DNA from: Vespa crabro
Taxonomy: Eukaryota > Arthropoda > Insecta > Hymenoptera > Vespidae
Direction: 5' to 3'
NCBI RefSeq assembly: GCF_910589235.1
Contig: NC_060966.1
Coordinates: 1,612,001 to 1,676,000 of the forward strand
Length of the DNA stretch: 64,000 nucleotides
In this document: positions 36,296 to 49,136 of the stretch, one piece after another
How the letters are laid out: every line of letters starts with the position of its first letter
Numbering within the stretch: the stretch's first letter is position 1
The notes under the pieces: model-generated
Databases searched by the model: none
What the model was told of the DNA's origin: nothing
What the model saw: only the letters and a program-made list of their open reading frames with translations
Program-made: the position numbers and the translations under genes

Positions 36296-39200
36296 CTTTT
36301 ACTCGACTACTCGGAATATTTCTGGTCTCGACGGTCGCATTGGTACTAGAGCAACTCGTACAACTCTCAATAGACTATTCAAAGTATTTCCAAGTCCGAA
36401 AGTTTCATTGGTACGGATGCAGTTATATAACTTTCCCTGGAATTGTCAGAATACTCCTACGTCTGACATTAATATTGTTTTAAGAGGCACTCGCATAACT
36501 TTCCCTCGGCAAGTCGCCAAGTTCCGAGCCAGACTGTCCCTTTAGATTGAGAGGCATTTGCACAACTTTTCTTTAAATAGTCGGTATAATCGCAATTCCG
36601 AATGAATCGAATAACTTTCTCTCGATTAATCGGAATATTTGCAAGTTCGACTTTAGTATTGTTTCAAGAGGCACTCGCACAAATTTCCTTCGACCAGTCG
36701 TAATATTTCTAGGTCCGACAGTCCCATGGATACGAGATACGTCCGTATAACGTTCATTCGACTAGTCGGAATATGTCCAAGTGGGACAGTTTCATTGGTT
36801 GGTGATGCATTTGAATAAATCTCCCTCGACTATACAGACAGTTCCAATTTCGATATTCGCATTGATTAGAGATGCACTCGCACATATTTTCCTTGACTAA
36901 TCTGATATTTAAAGTTCGTTAGTCGCATTGGTTCGAGAGGCTCTCACCTGACTTTCCCACTACTAGACGGAATATTTCCAATTGCGACAGTCGTAATAGA
37001 CCGAGAGGAACCCGCACAAATTACCATCGACAAGCCGGAATATTGCGAAATGCGACGGTCGCTTTGTTACTATAGGCACAAACATAAATTTCTCTTCACT
37101 AGTCGAAATATTGCCAAGTATGAAAGTAGCAATATTTCGAGAAACACTCGCACGATTTTCCCCCGACTAATCGGAATAGTTTTATGTCCAACGGTCTCAT
37201 TGGTTCACAAATAATTTGCATAACTCTGCCGGGGTTAGTCGTGACATTTTCAAGTCAGACGGTCATATGGGTTGACAAGATACTCGCATGAATTCCCCTC
37301 GACTAATTGGAATATTTCCAAGAACGACAGCTGTATTGGTTAGAGTGTCACTCGCATAACATTCTCTCGTCTACTTAGAATATTTCCAAATCTCACGGCC
37401 GAATTTGTTTGAGATGCTCTCGCATAACATTCCATCCACTGGTTGGGGTATTTCCATTTCTGATAGCCGCATTAGATCTAGAGGCACTCTTATAACTTAT
37501 TGTTGAATGATGGGAGTATTTCCAAGACTGACAGCCGCATTAGTTCGAGAAGCATTTGTATGTCTTTCTCTCGATTAGGTGGGATATTTCCACGTCCAAC
37601 AATCGTAATGGTCCGAGAGGCACTCGCTTAATATACCCTCTACTATTCGGGATATTTCCAAGACCGAGAGCCGCATTTGTTTGCGAAGCACTATCATAAC
37701 TTTCCCCTAACTATTCGCAATACTTGCAAATCCGACAGCCGCATTGAACCGAAAGGCACACGCATAACGTTTACTCGACTAGACCGAATGATTCTAAGTC
37801 TGAAAATCGCTTTGGATCGAGAGCCATTCACGTAACTTTCCATCGACTTGTCGGAATATTTCCATGTTCAATGATCGTATTAGATCGAATAGCACACGCA
37901 AAACTTTCCCTCAAGAAGTAAGAATTTCTCCTAGACCGACTGCTATATTGGCTGAAGAGGCACTCGCATAAGTTTTCCCCGACTAGTCGGGAGATTTCCA
38001 GGCCCAACCGTCGCATTTGTTAGTAAGTAAATAGCTCTACAATCTTTCGACTAATCAGAATTTTGCAAGCCTGACAGTCGCATTGGTTCGCGTATGACTC
38101 GCTTAACTTTCACTCGACTAATTGGAATATTACCAAGAACGACAGTCGCTTCGTATCGAATGGCACTCGCATAACTTTCACCCTACTAGTCGGAATATTT
38201 CCGATTCCGACTGACGCATTGGTTCGAGAGGCAGTCGCATAAAATTCTCCCGACTAGAAGGCTAATTTCAAGGTGCGACAGTCGCATTTGTTCGAGATTC
38301 AATCTCATAACTCTTTCTCGATTAAGCGGAATATTTGCGGGTCCGGCATCCGCATTGACTCGAGAAGCACTCGCATAACCCTCACTCTGCTAATCAGATT
38401 ATTTCCATGTCCGACAATCGCATTGTCTCCAATGGTACTCGCATAATTTTCCCTCAATTAGTCGGAATATTTCCAAGCATGACAATCACATTTGTTTCAA
38501 ATGCTCTCGCATATTATTCGCTCGACGATTTGAGATAAGTCCAAGTACGACATTGGCATTAATTGTAGTCTCATTTGCATAATTTTCCCTCGAAAAGTCA
38601 ACATATTTCCAAGTCCATAGGTCGAATTCTTTTGACAGGTACTCGAGTAATTTTCCTTCGACTAGTCGGTATATTTCGAAGCCCAACGGTCGCATTAGCT
38701 CAAAAGTAACTCGCTTTTCTTTCCCTCTACAATTCAAAATATTTCTTAATCCGACAGTCACATTGGATCACAAATCACTCGTATAACTTTCCCGACTAGT
38801 AAAAATACTTCCAAGTCCGGCAGCAGCAATGTTTCGAGAAGCCCTCACAAAACATTCTATCGACTAGGTAGGAATATTTCCAGACCTAATAGACTCATTA
38901 TTTCTCAAGATGTTCATTTAACTTTCCATCAACTAGGTCGAAATATTTCCAAGTTCGTCAGCCGCATTGGTTCGAGAGTCAATTGCATGCCTTTCCCTTG
39001 ACTAATCGGAATATATCCTAGTCCAACAGTCGCATTCTTTCGAGAGGCACTCGCATAACTTTCTCTCGCCTAGTCGGAATATTTCCAACCACAATGTTCG
39101 CATTGGATCGAGATGCACTCCCATGAAATTTGCCCGACTAGTCGTGATATGTTCCAATACAACAGTAGCATTTTTTTACAAGCCACCCGCATTACCCTCA

Positions 39201-39621
39201 CTCGAATAGTTGGTAAATGTCTATGTGCGGCAGCGGCAATGTTTCGAGAGACTCTCGCATATCTTTCCCTCGACTAGTCGTGATACTTCCAAGTCCGGCA
39301 GCCGCATTGGCTCGAGCGATCCTCGCATAACTCTCCCTCAACTCGGCGGAATATTTCCAGAAACGCCAGCTACATTGGTTCGAGAGACACTCGCATAAAT
39401 TTCCCTCGTCTATTCGGTAAATTCCCAAGTCCGACTGCCAAAATGGTTCGAGAAATACTCGCATAACTGTCGCTCAACTAGCCAGAATTCTTCCAAGCAC
39501 GACAATCGCATTGGTTCGTCACTCGCATAATATTCCTTCCACTAGTCGGCATACGTCTAGGTCCTACAGTAGCATTGGTAATGGAGGGATTCGCATAATA
39601 TTCCCTCGATTAGTAGGAATG

Positions 39622-40089
39622 TTTTTAGATGCGAGAGTCGCATTAGTATACATGTCACTCGGATAACTTTCCCTCGTTTAGTGGGAATTTTACCAAGCGC
39701 GACAATCGCATGGTTCGAGAGACACTCACGTAACTTTCCCTTGAGTAGTCGAAATATTTCTAAAATCGAAAATCACAAGAGACACTCGCACAACTTTCCC
39801 CGAGAAGTTGGAATATATCCAACCACGACAGTCGTAATTGTATCTCCAAGTTTGAAAGACGCATTGATTCGAATGGATTTTGCATAACTTTCCCTATTCT
39901 GGTCGGAATATTTTTAGTTACGAAGGTCGCAGTGGTTCGAGAGTAAATAGCATAGCTTTCGCTCGAATTGTCGGAATATTTCCAACGCTGATTTTCGAAT
40001 TGTTTCAATTGGCACTCGATTGACTTTCCCTCGACTAATCGGAATATTACTAGTTTCGGCAATCGCATTGGTTCAAGGAACTCGTATAA
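39622..40089 (-). repeat. 468-bp segmental duplication inside satellite, copy 2
   Basis: Second copy of the block at 35828-36295, in the same orientation. The offset of 3794 bp is close to 56 monomers (3808) but not an exact multiple of 68, as expected where many monomers carry small insertions and deletions. Confidence 0.9.
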
Positions 40090-42689
40090 TTTTCCCTCGA
40101 TTAGACGAAGTATTTCCAAGTCCGCCCGTAACATTGTTTCGAGAGTCAGTCGCATAATTTTCCCTCGAATATTTGAAATAATTCTATATCCGAGAGTTGC
40201 AATGATTCGAAAAGAACTCGTATAAGTTCCATTTGTCTATTCGGAATATTTTCAAGTACGACAGTCGTATTGGTTTGAGAGGTACTCGCATAAATTTCCC
40301 TCGACTAGTTCAGAATATTTCCAAGATTGACAGTTGCATTGAATCGAGAGACCTTCGTATATCTTTCCATCGAATAGTCAGAATATTTTTATATTTCCAA
40401 GTCCGAGAGTTGCATTGGTTCAAATGTCTCTCTCATAACATTCTCTCGTCCAGTCGGAATTTTTCTAAGTTCGATAGTCACAATGTATCGAGATTGACTC
40501 GAATAACTTTCTCTCGACAAGACGGTATTTTTCTAGTTCCGACAGTCGCATTGGTTCGTAATTCACTCGTATAACATTCTCTCGACTAATCGGAATATGT
40601 CCAATTGCGACAGTAGCATCTCATTCTAGGGTACTCGCCCAAAATTCCCTATACTAGTCGGAATATTTCTGGGTACGGAAGTCGCATTGGTACGAGAAGC
40701 ACTGGCATAACTTTACCTCGACCGGTCGGAATACTACCAAGGGCGAAGGTCGCATCGATTCGAGAGTTAATAACATAATTTTCGCTCGAATAGTCGGAAT
40801 ATTTCAAAGGCCGATTTTCGCATCGGTTCGATAGTCATTCGATTAACTTACCCTCGACAAGTTTGAATATTTCTAAGTCTAACAGCCGCATTGGTTCTAG
40901 AGGCACTCACGTAACTTTCACTTAATTATTCAGAATGTTACCAAGTTCAGTAGTCGCAATGGTTCAAATACACTCGCATAACTTTCTTGCAACTAGTCTG
41001 AATGTTACTATTTCCGGCTGACGCATTGATTACGGAGGAACTCGTATATCCTCTCGATTAGTCGGAGTATTTCTAGTCCCGACAGTGGCATTGGTACGAG
41101 AGGCACTCGTATAACTCTCACTAGACTAGTCAAAATGTTTCCACGTACGATGATCGAAATGTTTCACGAGACAATTGCCTAACATTCCTTCGACACATCG
41201 GAATATTTCTAGGCCCGACAGTCGCATTGGTACGTGATTCACTCGTATAACGTTCGTTCAGCTAGTCAGAATATGTCCAATTGCGAAAGTCGCTTTGTTT
41301 CGAGCTGTACTCACATATATTTCTCTAGACTAGTTGGATCATTATTATTTCCAATCGTCGAATTTGTTCGAGATGTACTCGCATTACTTTTTTCAACTAG
41401 TTAGAATATTTCCATGTCCAAAGGACGAATTGGTTCCAGAAGCACCCGCAAAACTTTCCTTCGACTAGGAAGAATATTTCCAACTCCGATGGCTGTATTT
41501 GTTCGAAAGAAACTCGTATAAATTTCCCGTGACTAGTCGGAATATTTTCAGTTCCGAAAGACTCATTTGTTCGATAGACTCTAGCATTACTTTCCCTAGA
41601 CAAGACAAATATTTCGTTATATTGCCTCGACTAGTCAGAACATTTCCAAGATCGACAGTTGCACTGGTTTACAACACACTCGCATAATTTTTCCTCGTCT
41701 AGTAGTAATATTTCCGAGTCCGAAAGCAGCATTGGTACGTAAAACACTTGGATAAATTTCCAGCGACTACTCGGGATATTTACAAGAACGACCTCCGCAA
41801 ATGTTCCAGAATAACTCGTACAAATTTCCCTCGAATAGACGGCATATTTGCAATTCCTGTAACTCCATTTGTTCGAGTGGCACTTGTATAACTTTTCCAG
41901 ACTAGTCGGAATATTTCCATGTTCAACAGCCTAATTGGTTTTAGAGGAACCAGCATTACTTTCCCCGAATAGTCGGAATATTTCGAAGTCAGATAGCTGC
42001 ATTAGCTCGAAGAACATTCGCGTAACTTTCCCTTGACAAGTCAGAATATTTTCTAGTCTGACAGCAGCATTGGTTCACAAGACACTTCCATAAATTTCCT
42101 TCGACTAATAGCAATATTTCAACAACCGCATTCGTTCGAGAAGCTACCGCTTAAATTTCCTTCGACAAAATGGAATATATCCTGGCCCGCCAGTCGTATT
42201 GGTTCACAAGACATTAGTACAACTTTCCCTCGACTAGTCGTGATATTTTTATCTTCGTCTGTCGCATTGGATCTAGAGTCACTCGTAAAATTTTCCCTCG
42301 AACACTCGGAATATTTTTTAGTCGTACAGCCGCATTTATTCGAGAAACACTGTCATAGTTTTCACCGATTTGAGTAAATATTTGCAAGACCGACCTTCGC
42401 ATTGGTTCCAGAATAAATCGTATAATTTTCACTCGACTAGTCGGAATATTTCCAGGTACGATACCAACATTAGTTGGAGAATCACTCGCCTAACTTTCTT
42501 TCGATAAATCGGGATATTTTCAAGTCCATCTGTCGCTTTAATTCCAATATAACTCCCATCAATTTCTCTCGCCTAGACGGAAGATTTCCAAACCCGACAG
42601 TAGTATTGGTTCAAGAGTTACATGCATAACTTTTCCCAGACTAGTCAGTATATTACCAAGACCGATATCAGCATTGGTTTGAGAGAGAA

Positions 42690-42711
42690 AAGTTTTGCAC
42701 TCGCAAAACTT
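42690..42711. repeat. Short perfect foldback inside a satellite monomer
   Basis: AAGTTTTGC is followed by a four-base loop ACTC and then the exact reverse complement. This is a nine-base hairpin absent from the monomer consensus. The second arm is normal satellite sequence (GCAAAACTT), so the first arm looks like a local reverse copy of it. Confidence 0.8.
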
Positions 42712-45251
42712 GACTAATCCGTATACTTCCAAATCCAACCGTCGGATTAGTTCTAGAATCACCCTCATATGTTTCCCTCAACCATTCCGAATATTTAAAA
42801 GTACAACAACCGCATTAGTTCACAAGACACTCGCGTAACATTCCCTCGACTAGAAGGGATAGTTTCATTTCCGACCCTCGCATTTGTCTTAGAATCTCTC
42901 GTATTATTATTTTTCGACTAGTTGGAATATTTTCTATTACGACAGCAGCATTTTTTCGAGAGGCAATGGAATAAATTTTCCCGACTTGTGGGAATATTAC
43001 CAAGTCCGAAGACGCATTTGTTCTTGAATCACTCGAATAACTTTCTCTCAACCAGTCGTAATATTTCCAAGTACGAAAGCTTCATTGTTTCGAGAGGCGT
43101 TCGATTAATATTCTTTCGACTAGTCTCGGTATTTTCAAACCCGGCAGTTACATTGGTTCTCACGACACCCGCATAACATTTCTTCGGCTTGTCGGTATAT
43201 ATCCACGTCCAACAGTCGCATTGGTTCGAGACATTTCCTCGATTCGTCGGAACATTTCCAAGCTGATAGTCGCATTGGTTCACATGACAATCGCATAAAT
43301 TTCTTTCGGCTAGCCGGGATATTTTCATGTCCAACCGTCGCATTGGTTCTAGAGGCACTAGGATAATATTTCCTCGACTAGTCGGAATATTTCCAAGCCC
43401 GACAGTTGCATTGTTTCGAGTGGCACTCGTATAAAGTTCCCCAGACTAGTCAAAATATTTCCTAGTCGGACAGCCGCATTTGTTCGAGAGGCACTCGCAT
43501 AAGTTTACTCGTCTAGTGGAAATAATTACAAGTCTAACCGTCGCAAAAGTTCTATAATCACTTGCATAAGTTTCCCTCCACTAGTCGGAATATTTTCAAG
43601 TTCATCAGCCGCATTTTTTCGAGAGTTACTCGGATAACTTTTACCTATTAGTCAGGATGGCTCCAAGTCCGCCAGTCGCTTCGGTTCGGGTGCCAGTCGC
43701 ATAAGTTTCCATTGACTAGGCAGAATATTTCTAATTCCGAAATTCGTAATGTGTCAAGTCCCACCCGCATAACTTTTAATGGACTAGTCGTAATATTGGC
43801 AAGTACGACAGCCGCATTAGTTTATTAGTCACTCGCATAACTTTCCTTTGACTAGTCGTAATATTTCCAAGTCCGACGGCTGCATTAATTCGTGAGGTAA
43901 TCGTATAAGTTTCCCTTAACTAATCGAGATACTGCCAAGTCCAACCGTCGCAATGTTTCCAGAATAACTTGCATAAGTTTCATCCGACATGTCGGAATAG
44001 TCCAAAGTCCGACATCCGCCGTTGTTAGAGAAGCACTCGCATAACGTTGCCTCTAAAAGTTGGAATATTTCCAATTCTGACAGTCGCTTTGGTCACAAGT
44101 CACTCTAATAACTTTCCCTTGACTCGTCGGAATATTTCCAAGAACGGCAGTCATATTGATTCACAAGACACTCGCAAAACTTTCCCTCGAAACTTTCCTA
44201 GTCCGACAGCTGCATTTTTTCTAGTGGCACTGGAATAAATTTCTCCGACAAGCAGGTACATTATTATGTCCCACGGTCGCATTTGTTCTAAAATCACTCG
44301 TATAACTTTCCTTCGGCTAGTAGGAATATTCAAAGCCCTACCGTCGCATTGGTTCCAGGGAAACTCGCATAACTTTCCCCATCTCGTCGGAATAGTTCCA
44401 AGACCGACAGCCGTATTTGTTCGAGAGGCTCTCGCATAACTTTGACCGACTAGTCGGAATATTTCCAAGCCCGACAGACGCATTGCTTTACAAGATACTC
44501 GCATAACTTTCCCTCGACTAGTTGGGATATTTTCCAGTTCGACCGCCGCATTGGATCTAGAGTAACTCGCATAACTTTCCTTCTTTCTGTCGGAATAATT
44601 CCAACTACTACAGTCGCTTTGGTCCACAAGTCAAAACTATAGCATGCTGTAATGGTTTCAAGTCCGACAGGCGCTTGTGATCAAGTGGCAGTCGCATAAG
44701 TTTCCTTTCACTAGTCAGAATATTTGTAAGTCCAAGAGTCTTAAATTTTCGAGAGGCTCACGCATAACTTTCCATCGACTAGACCGAATAATTCCAAGCC
44801 CGAAAGTCACATTGGTTATAGATGTATTCGCATAATTTACCCTTGACTAGTAGTATTATTTCCAAGCCCAAATATTGTATTGTTTCACATGTCCATCGCG
44901 TTACTCTCCCCCGCTATGAGGAATATTTACACGTTCGAAAACCGCATGGGTTTGAGAGACACTCGCATAACACTCCATTCGCCAAAAGGAATATTCCTAA
45001 CAATGATAGTTGCTTTAGTTCACAATTCGGTGAAATAACGTTACCTTATCTAGACGGAATTATTCCATCTTTGACATACGCCATAGTTCTGGTTGCACTC
45101 GCACAATATTCCAAAAAGTATTCGAAATATATCCTAGTCCGATAGCAGAATTTGGTCGAATATTTTCAGGTCCTACAGCCGCAATCGATCGGCGCTCGCA
45201 AGCTTTCTTCGACTAGTGGAAAAATTTCCAAGTACGAACATCGCAATATTT

Positions 45252-45287
45252 CTAGAATTATTCGTATAACTAGAATTATTCGCATAG
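45252..45287 (-). repeat. 18-bp tandem duplication inside a satellite monomer
   Basis: CTAGAATTATTCGTATAA is followed immediately by CTAGAATTATTCGCATAG. Replication slippage within one monomer explains it. It lengthens this unit relative to its 68-bp neighbours. Confidence 0.8.
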
Positions 45288-46666
45288 CTCGACTTGTCGT
45301 AATCTTTCCAAGTCCGACAGCCGCATTTGTTTGAGAAACACTGGCATAACTACTCTCGTCTTGTGGGAATACTTCCAAGTCCGTCCGACGCATTAGTTCT
45401 AGAATCACTCGCATAGCTTTCCTTCGACTAGTCGTAATACTTCCAAGACTTCCAGCTTCATTGGTTCGAGTTGTCCACGCATAACTTTCCCTTGATCACT
45501 GGAAATATACCCTATTACGACTATTGAGTTGGTTCACAAGTTACTCGAATTACATTTCCTCGACTGGTTGAAGTATATCTAACTCTGACAGCCGCATCAT
45601 TTCGAGAATTATTCACACAAAATTCTCAAGACTAAACGGTATGTTTTCAAGTCCGGCAGTCTCATTGGATCGAGATTAAATCGTATGACTTTCTCACGAC
45701 AATTCGGAATATTCCAAGTCTGACGGACGTTTTCTTTCGAGAGGTATTCGCTTATTTGTCCGTCGAATAGTCGGAATACATTTTAGTCCGACGTTCATAT
45801 TGGTACGAGAGGCACTTCCATAACATTCTCTCGACTAGTCGGGGAAATTCCAAGTGCGGCACTCGTATTAGTTCGAGAGGCCGTCGCATAACATTCCCTC
45901 GACTATTCGTAATGTTTCCAAATCCGACAGACACGTTGGTTCGAGAGGAACTCGCATAACTTTCCCTCAACTAGTCTGAATATGTCCAAGCACGATAGTA
46001 GCATTGATTCGAAAGGCACTCGCATAAGATTCGTTCGAACATTCGGAATATGTCTAGATACGACATTCACGTTGATGGAAGAACTTGCATTTGTTTCCCT
46101 CGACCAATCGAAAAATATACAAATCCGACGAATACATTATTTTAGTGGCACTCCCATAACTTACCGTCGATTATACGGAATGTTTTTATATCCAAGATTC
46201 ACATTAATTCACAAGTCACTCGCATAACTTTCCATATATTAATCGGAATATTTCCATGTCCGTAATTCGTATTGGTTCGAAGAACATTCGCCTAACTTCC
46301 TTCGTCGGAATATTTCTCGGTCCGGCATACGCATTGTTTTGGGAGGCATTCGCATATCTCTTCCCCGACTAGTCATAACATTTCCAAGTCCGAGGGTCCC
46401 TTTGGTACACAAGCCACTTGCATAACTTTCCCTCGACTAGTCGAAATATTTCTAATTCCGACAGTCGCATTATGTCGAACGGCACATTCACATCTTTCCC
46501 ACGACTGATCAGGATATTTTTATGTCCGACAGCCGCATTGGATCTAGAGTCTCTCGCATAATTTCTCTTAACTATTCGGTATATTTCCATTCCGACAGCT
46601 GCATTGTTTCGAGAATCAATTGCATAAATTACCATCGGATAATCGGTATATTTCTAAGTCCGATAG

Positions 46667-46697
46667 TGTGCCCATAATTATGAAAGTGGTCTAAGTC
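46667..46697 (+). repeat. Left terminal inverted repeat of the DNA transposon
   Basis: 31 bp, beginning TGTGCCC and ending GTCTAAGTC. It matches the right terminus in inverted orientation at 30 of 31 positions; the single difference is AAAGTGG here against AATGTGG there. Confidence 0.9.
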
Positions 46698-46840
46698 GAA
46701 ATTTCACGAAAATGAGTTATCACTTATTTCACATCCACATTATCTTAAACTATAAGTATTTAATGTAATTTTTACGATATCGTCAAAAAGGAACCTTTAT
46801 ATAGTGGATGTAATTTCAACGTTATACGGAATTCATTTAG

Positions 46841-46866
46841 TGTTAATTATGAAAGTGGTTTAAATC
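46841..46866 (+). repeat. Subterminal direct copy of the transposon end motif
   Basis: TGTTAATTATGAAAGTGGTT followed by TAAATC resembles the left terminal repeat (ATAATTATGAAAGTGGTCTAAGTC part), 174 bp further in and in the same orientation. Subterminal copies of end motifs often serve as extra transposase binding sites in DNA transposons. That function is inferred here. Confidence 0.6.
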
Positions 46867-46991
46867 ATAGTAAGCTGGTAAAATAAATGATAACGAAAAC
46901 GCCAATTCATTCCGGTTTATGTCACAATATAGTTGAGTTGGGCTCTCCGGAACTAATCATTGGTGGCAAATAATCTGTATATTTTAGCACT

Positions 46992-48763
46992 ATGTCAACA
47001 GGTAGCGGTTCAGTTAAGAAATGAAGACGAGCAAGAAATGAAAATAGTTACGCACAATATATCAGAAAAATTAAGAGAAATAATTGCGAAGAATACACGA
47101 CAAACAAATCAAAACTTGTGAGTTCCATAATTTTTGAAAATAAAGATTGCTTTTGCTCAAAAAAATGTTTAGATCGCGTAGAATATAATGAAAGAATTTC
47201 TAATTTTGATAATTTCTGGAAACTAAAAGATTTTGGATTCCAGAATCTATATCTGTGCACGACAGTTCATCAACGATTGATAAAACAAATGCAGCCCAGA
47301 ACTTTTGAAAGACATATGAGAAAATGCAGCAACAAGTATTTTCAGCAAAAAAATAATAAAGCAGAAGTAGTGTCGGTTTGTAGGAACTTTTTTTTAGAAA
47401 CCTATAATATTTCTGTAGGGCGGTTAATTTGTGCTCTCAATGCTGAAGCACCTGGAATTGATCGTCGTGAGAAGATGCCTGAATCTTTACGAAAAATAGA
47501 TGAAATTAAGATAAATGCTGTATGAGAACATATTTTAAGTTTCCCAGCATATGAGAGCCTCTATACCAGAGCTCGTCACACTCCTGGTCGAAAATATTTG
47601 AGTCCTGACCTAGATATTCGTAAAATGCATAGCCTATATGAAGAGAAATGTGAGAATAATAACCAATCCTTTGTTAAGGAATGGATCTAAAGGAAAATAT
47701 TTAATACTTAATTTAACTTAAATTTCCATGCTCCTCGAAAAGACACATGCCAAAAATGCGATTTACTGAATGGAAAAATCTAAGCATGCAATAATGAGTA
47801 AGAGAAATTACATCTTAGAGAAAGTCGTGATGTACATTTATAAATTGCCGAACGAGTTAGGAATTGTCTTGCAGAGGACCAGGAAAAAGCAAAAGAAAAT
47901 TCCAGCGAATACTATAGATTCTCATTTGAGTTGCAAAAAGCATTTCCGTTCCCTAAACTATCTGTTTCGTTAGCCTATTTTAAGCGAAATATGTACGTAT
48001 ACAACTTGGGTTTCCATAATTTCCATAATGACAATGTCAAGATATATGTATGGGATGATACTACAGCTTGAAGAGGTGCACAGGAAGTAACATCATGCAT
48101 TTTAGGGCATATGAAGGATATTATAACTACTCAAAATCACGTAATACCTTACAGTGATGTCTGTTCAGGCCAAAATCGTAACATTAAAGTAGCATTGACA
48201 TGGATAAAAATTGCTCAGTCAAATAATAATAATATTGAAACGGTAGAACACAAATTTTTGGTAACGGGTCATTCCTTCCTACCGAATGACCGTGATATCG
48301 GTTTGGTAGAAATGAAAATAAAAAAAGCAACTTACTTATACAACCTTGAGCATTATTATAAATTGATAGAAAAGTGTAGAAGGAGAAAGCTCTTTTCGAT
48401 AAAACATATGTGGCAGCCGGATTTTATTTCAACGAAGACACTAGAAGAATCAATGACAAGAAGAGTAAAAAATACCGCGGGCGAATCTGTCTCTTGGCTG
48501 AAAATTCAATGGATGAGATTCTCGATAATGAACCTTATAAAATGTTCTATAAAACTTCTTTAGATAATTCTAAATGCCACGTTTTGGATCTATCACATAA
48601 GAGAGGAAGACCAAAAATGTACGAAAATATTAAATTACTTCCATTATACACCACCCCTAGATCAGTAACCGAAGAAAAACATAAAGATATCATGTGTTTA
48701 CTACCATACATACCTCCAGTTTATCAGGAACATTTTAAGAGTCATAAAAACCAAAAAAAATGA
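46992..48763 (+). pseudogene. Broken transposase, DUF7869-like
   Basis: A likely start is ATG at 46992, in frame with 47118-47525, but it meets TGA after ten codons. From there the frame reads an N-terminal RRARNENS segment, a Cys-containing stretch (CFCSKKC, near 47150-47170) and a VCRNFFLETYNIS segment. After a stop at 47523 the same protein continues (FPAYESLYTRARHTPGRKYL). It then passes further stops to KRNMYVYNLGFH, VWDD, PYSDVCSGQNRNIK and GHSFLPNDRDIGLVE (about 48130-48310). The last part shifts frame (48410-48763) and ends near LLPYIPPVYQEHF. The spaced acidic motifs suggest an RNase H-like transposase. This matches, from memory, a family widespread in insects. At least five stops and a frameshift make it non-functional. 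Confidence 0.75.
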
Positions 48764-49105
48764 TAAAAATGGATTACTTTTTAAAAATAATTAATAAATG
48801 TTCATGAATTATTTCATTAAAGTTATTGTTTAAAATAAAACTCATAGTTCTTTATTGCTTTAAGTCATTTATAGAACGTTTCAAAATAGTCTAAGTCAAT
48901 TTGACCATTTTCAAAATTAATTTTAAAACAACATTTGCCTTAGAAAGAACATTTTCGTATGAAATTCATACAAAATTTCATATTCATAATAAATTTTCAT
49001 TAATCAAGACTAAGAAAATTATAAATTAAAACGTCCCATAATGTAAAAATATTTCTTAATTCGTTCAAACGCAATTAATTAAATATCTTGAAACAAGAAA
49101 AATAT

Positions 49106-49136
49106 GACTTAGACCACATTCATAATTATGGGCACA
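49106..49136 (-). repeat. Right terminal inverted repeat of the DNA transposon
   Basis: Begins GACTTAGACCACATTC and ends ATAATTATGGGCACA, inverted relative to 46667-46697. The satellite resumes at the next base, GCTGCATTG. Confidence 0.9.

Larger units (their letters stand above)
31721..46666 (-). repeat. 68-bp satellite array, reverse orientation (array S2, left part)
   Basis: The same monomer as in S1 on the opposite strand, reading CGGAATATTTCCAAGTCCGA, then CAGTCGCATTGGTTCGAGAG, then GCACTCGCATAACTTTCCCT, then CGACTAGT. The period is directly visible: ACTAGTCGG starts at 33551, 33619 and 33687, each 68 bp apart. Variant monomers recur (GGATCTAGAGT, and GTTCCAGAATAACTCG), which hints at multi-monomer higher-order units. 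An exact 468-bp duplication lies inside. The array is interrupted at 46667 by a DNA transposon and continues in phase beyond it. Confidence 0.95.
46667..49136 (+). mobile_element. DNA transposon relic (2.47 kb) with 31-bp terminal inverted repeats
   Basis: The insertion is defined at both ends. The left terminus starts TGTGCCCATAATTATG, and the reverse complement of the right terminus reads the same with one mismatch over 31 bp. The satellite stops at ...GTCCGATAG and resumes at GCTGCATTG, which together rebuild a monomer apart from one or two bases. Any target duplication is therefore no longer than about 2 bp (AG is possible). The interior is A+T-rich and carries a decayed transposase gene (46992-48763). 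A second copy of the terminal motif lies inside the left end. This is a cut-and-paste type element; the superfamily is not certain. Confidence 0.85.

Noticed and set aside
47048..47260. Minus-strand frame inside the DNA transposon
   Set aside because: It overlaps the recognisable plus-strand transposase remnant in antisense and shows no independent protein features.
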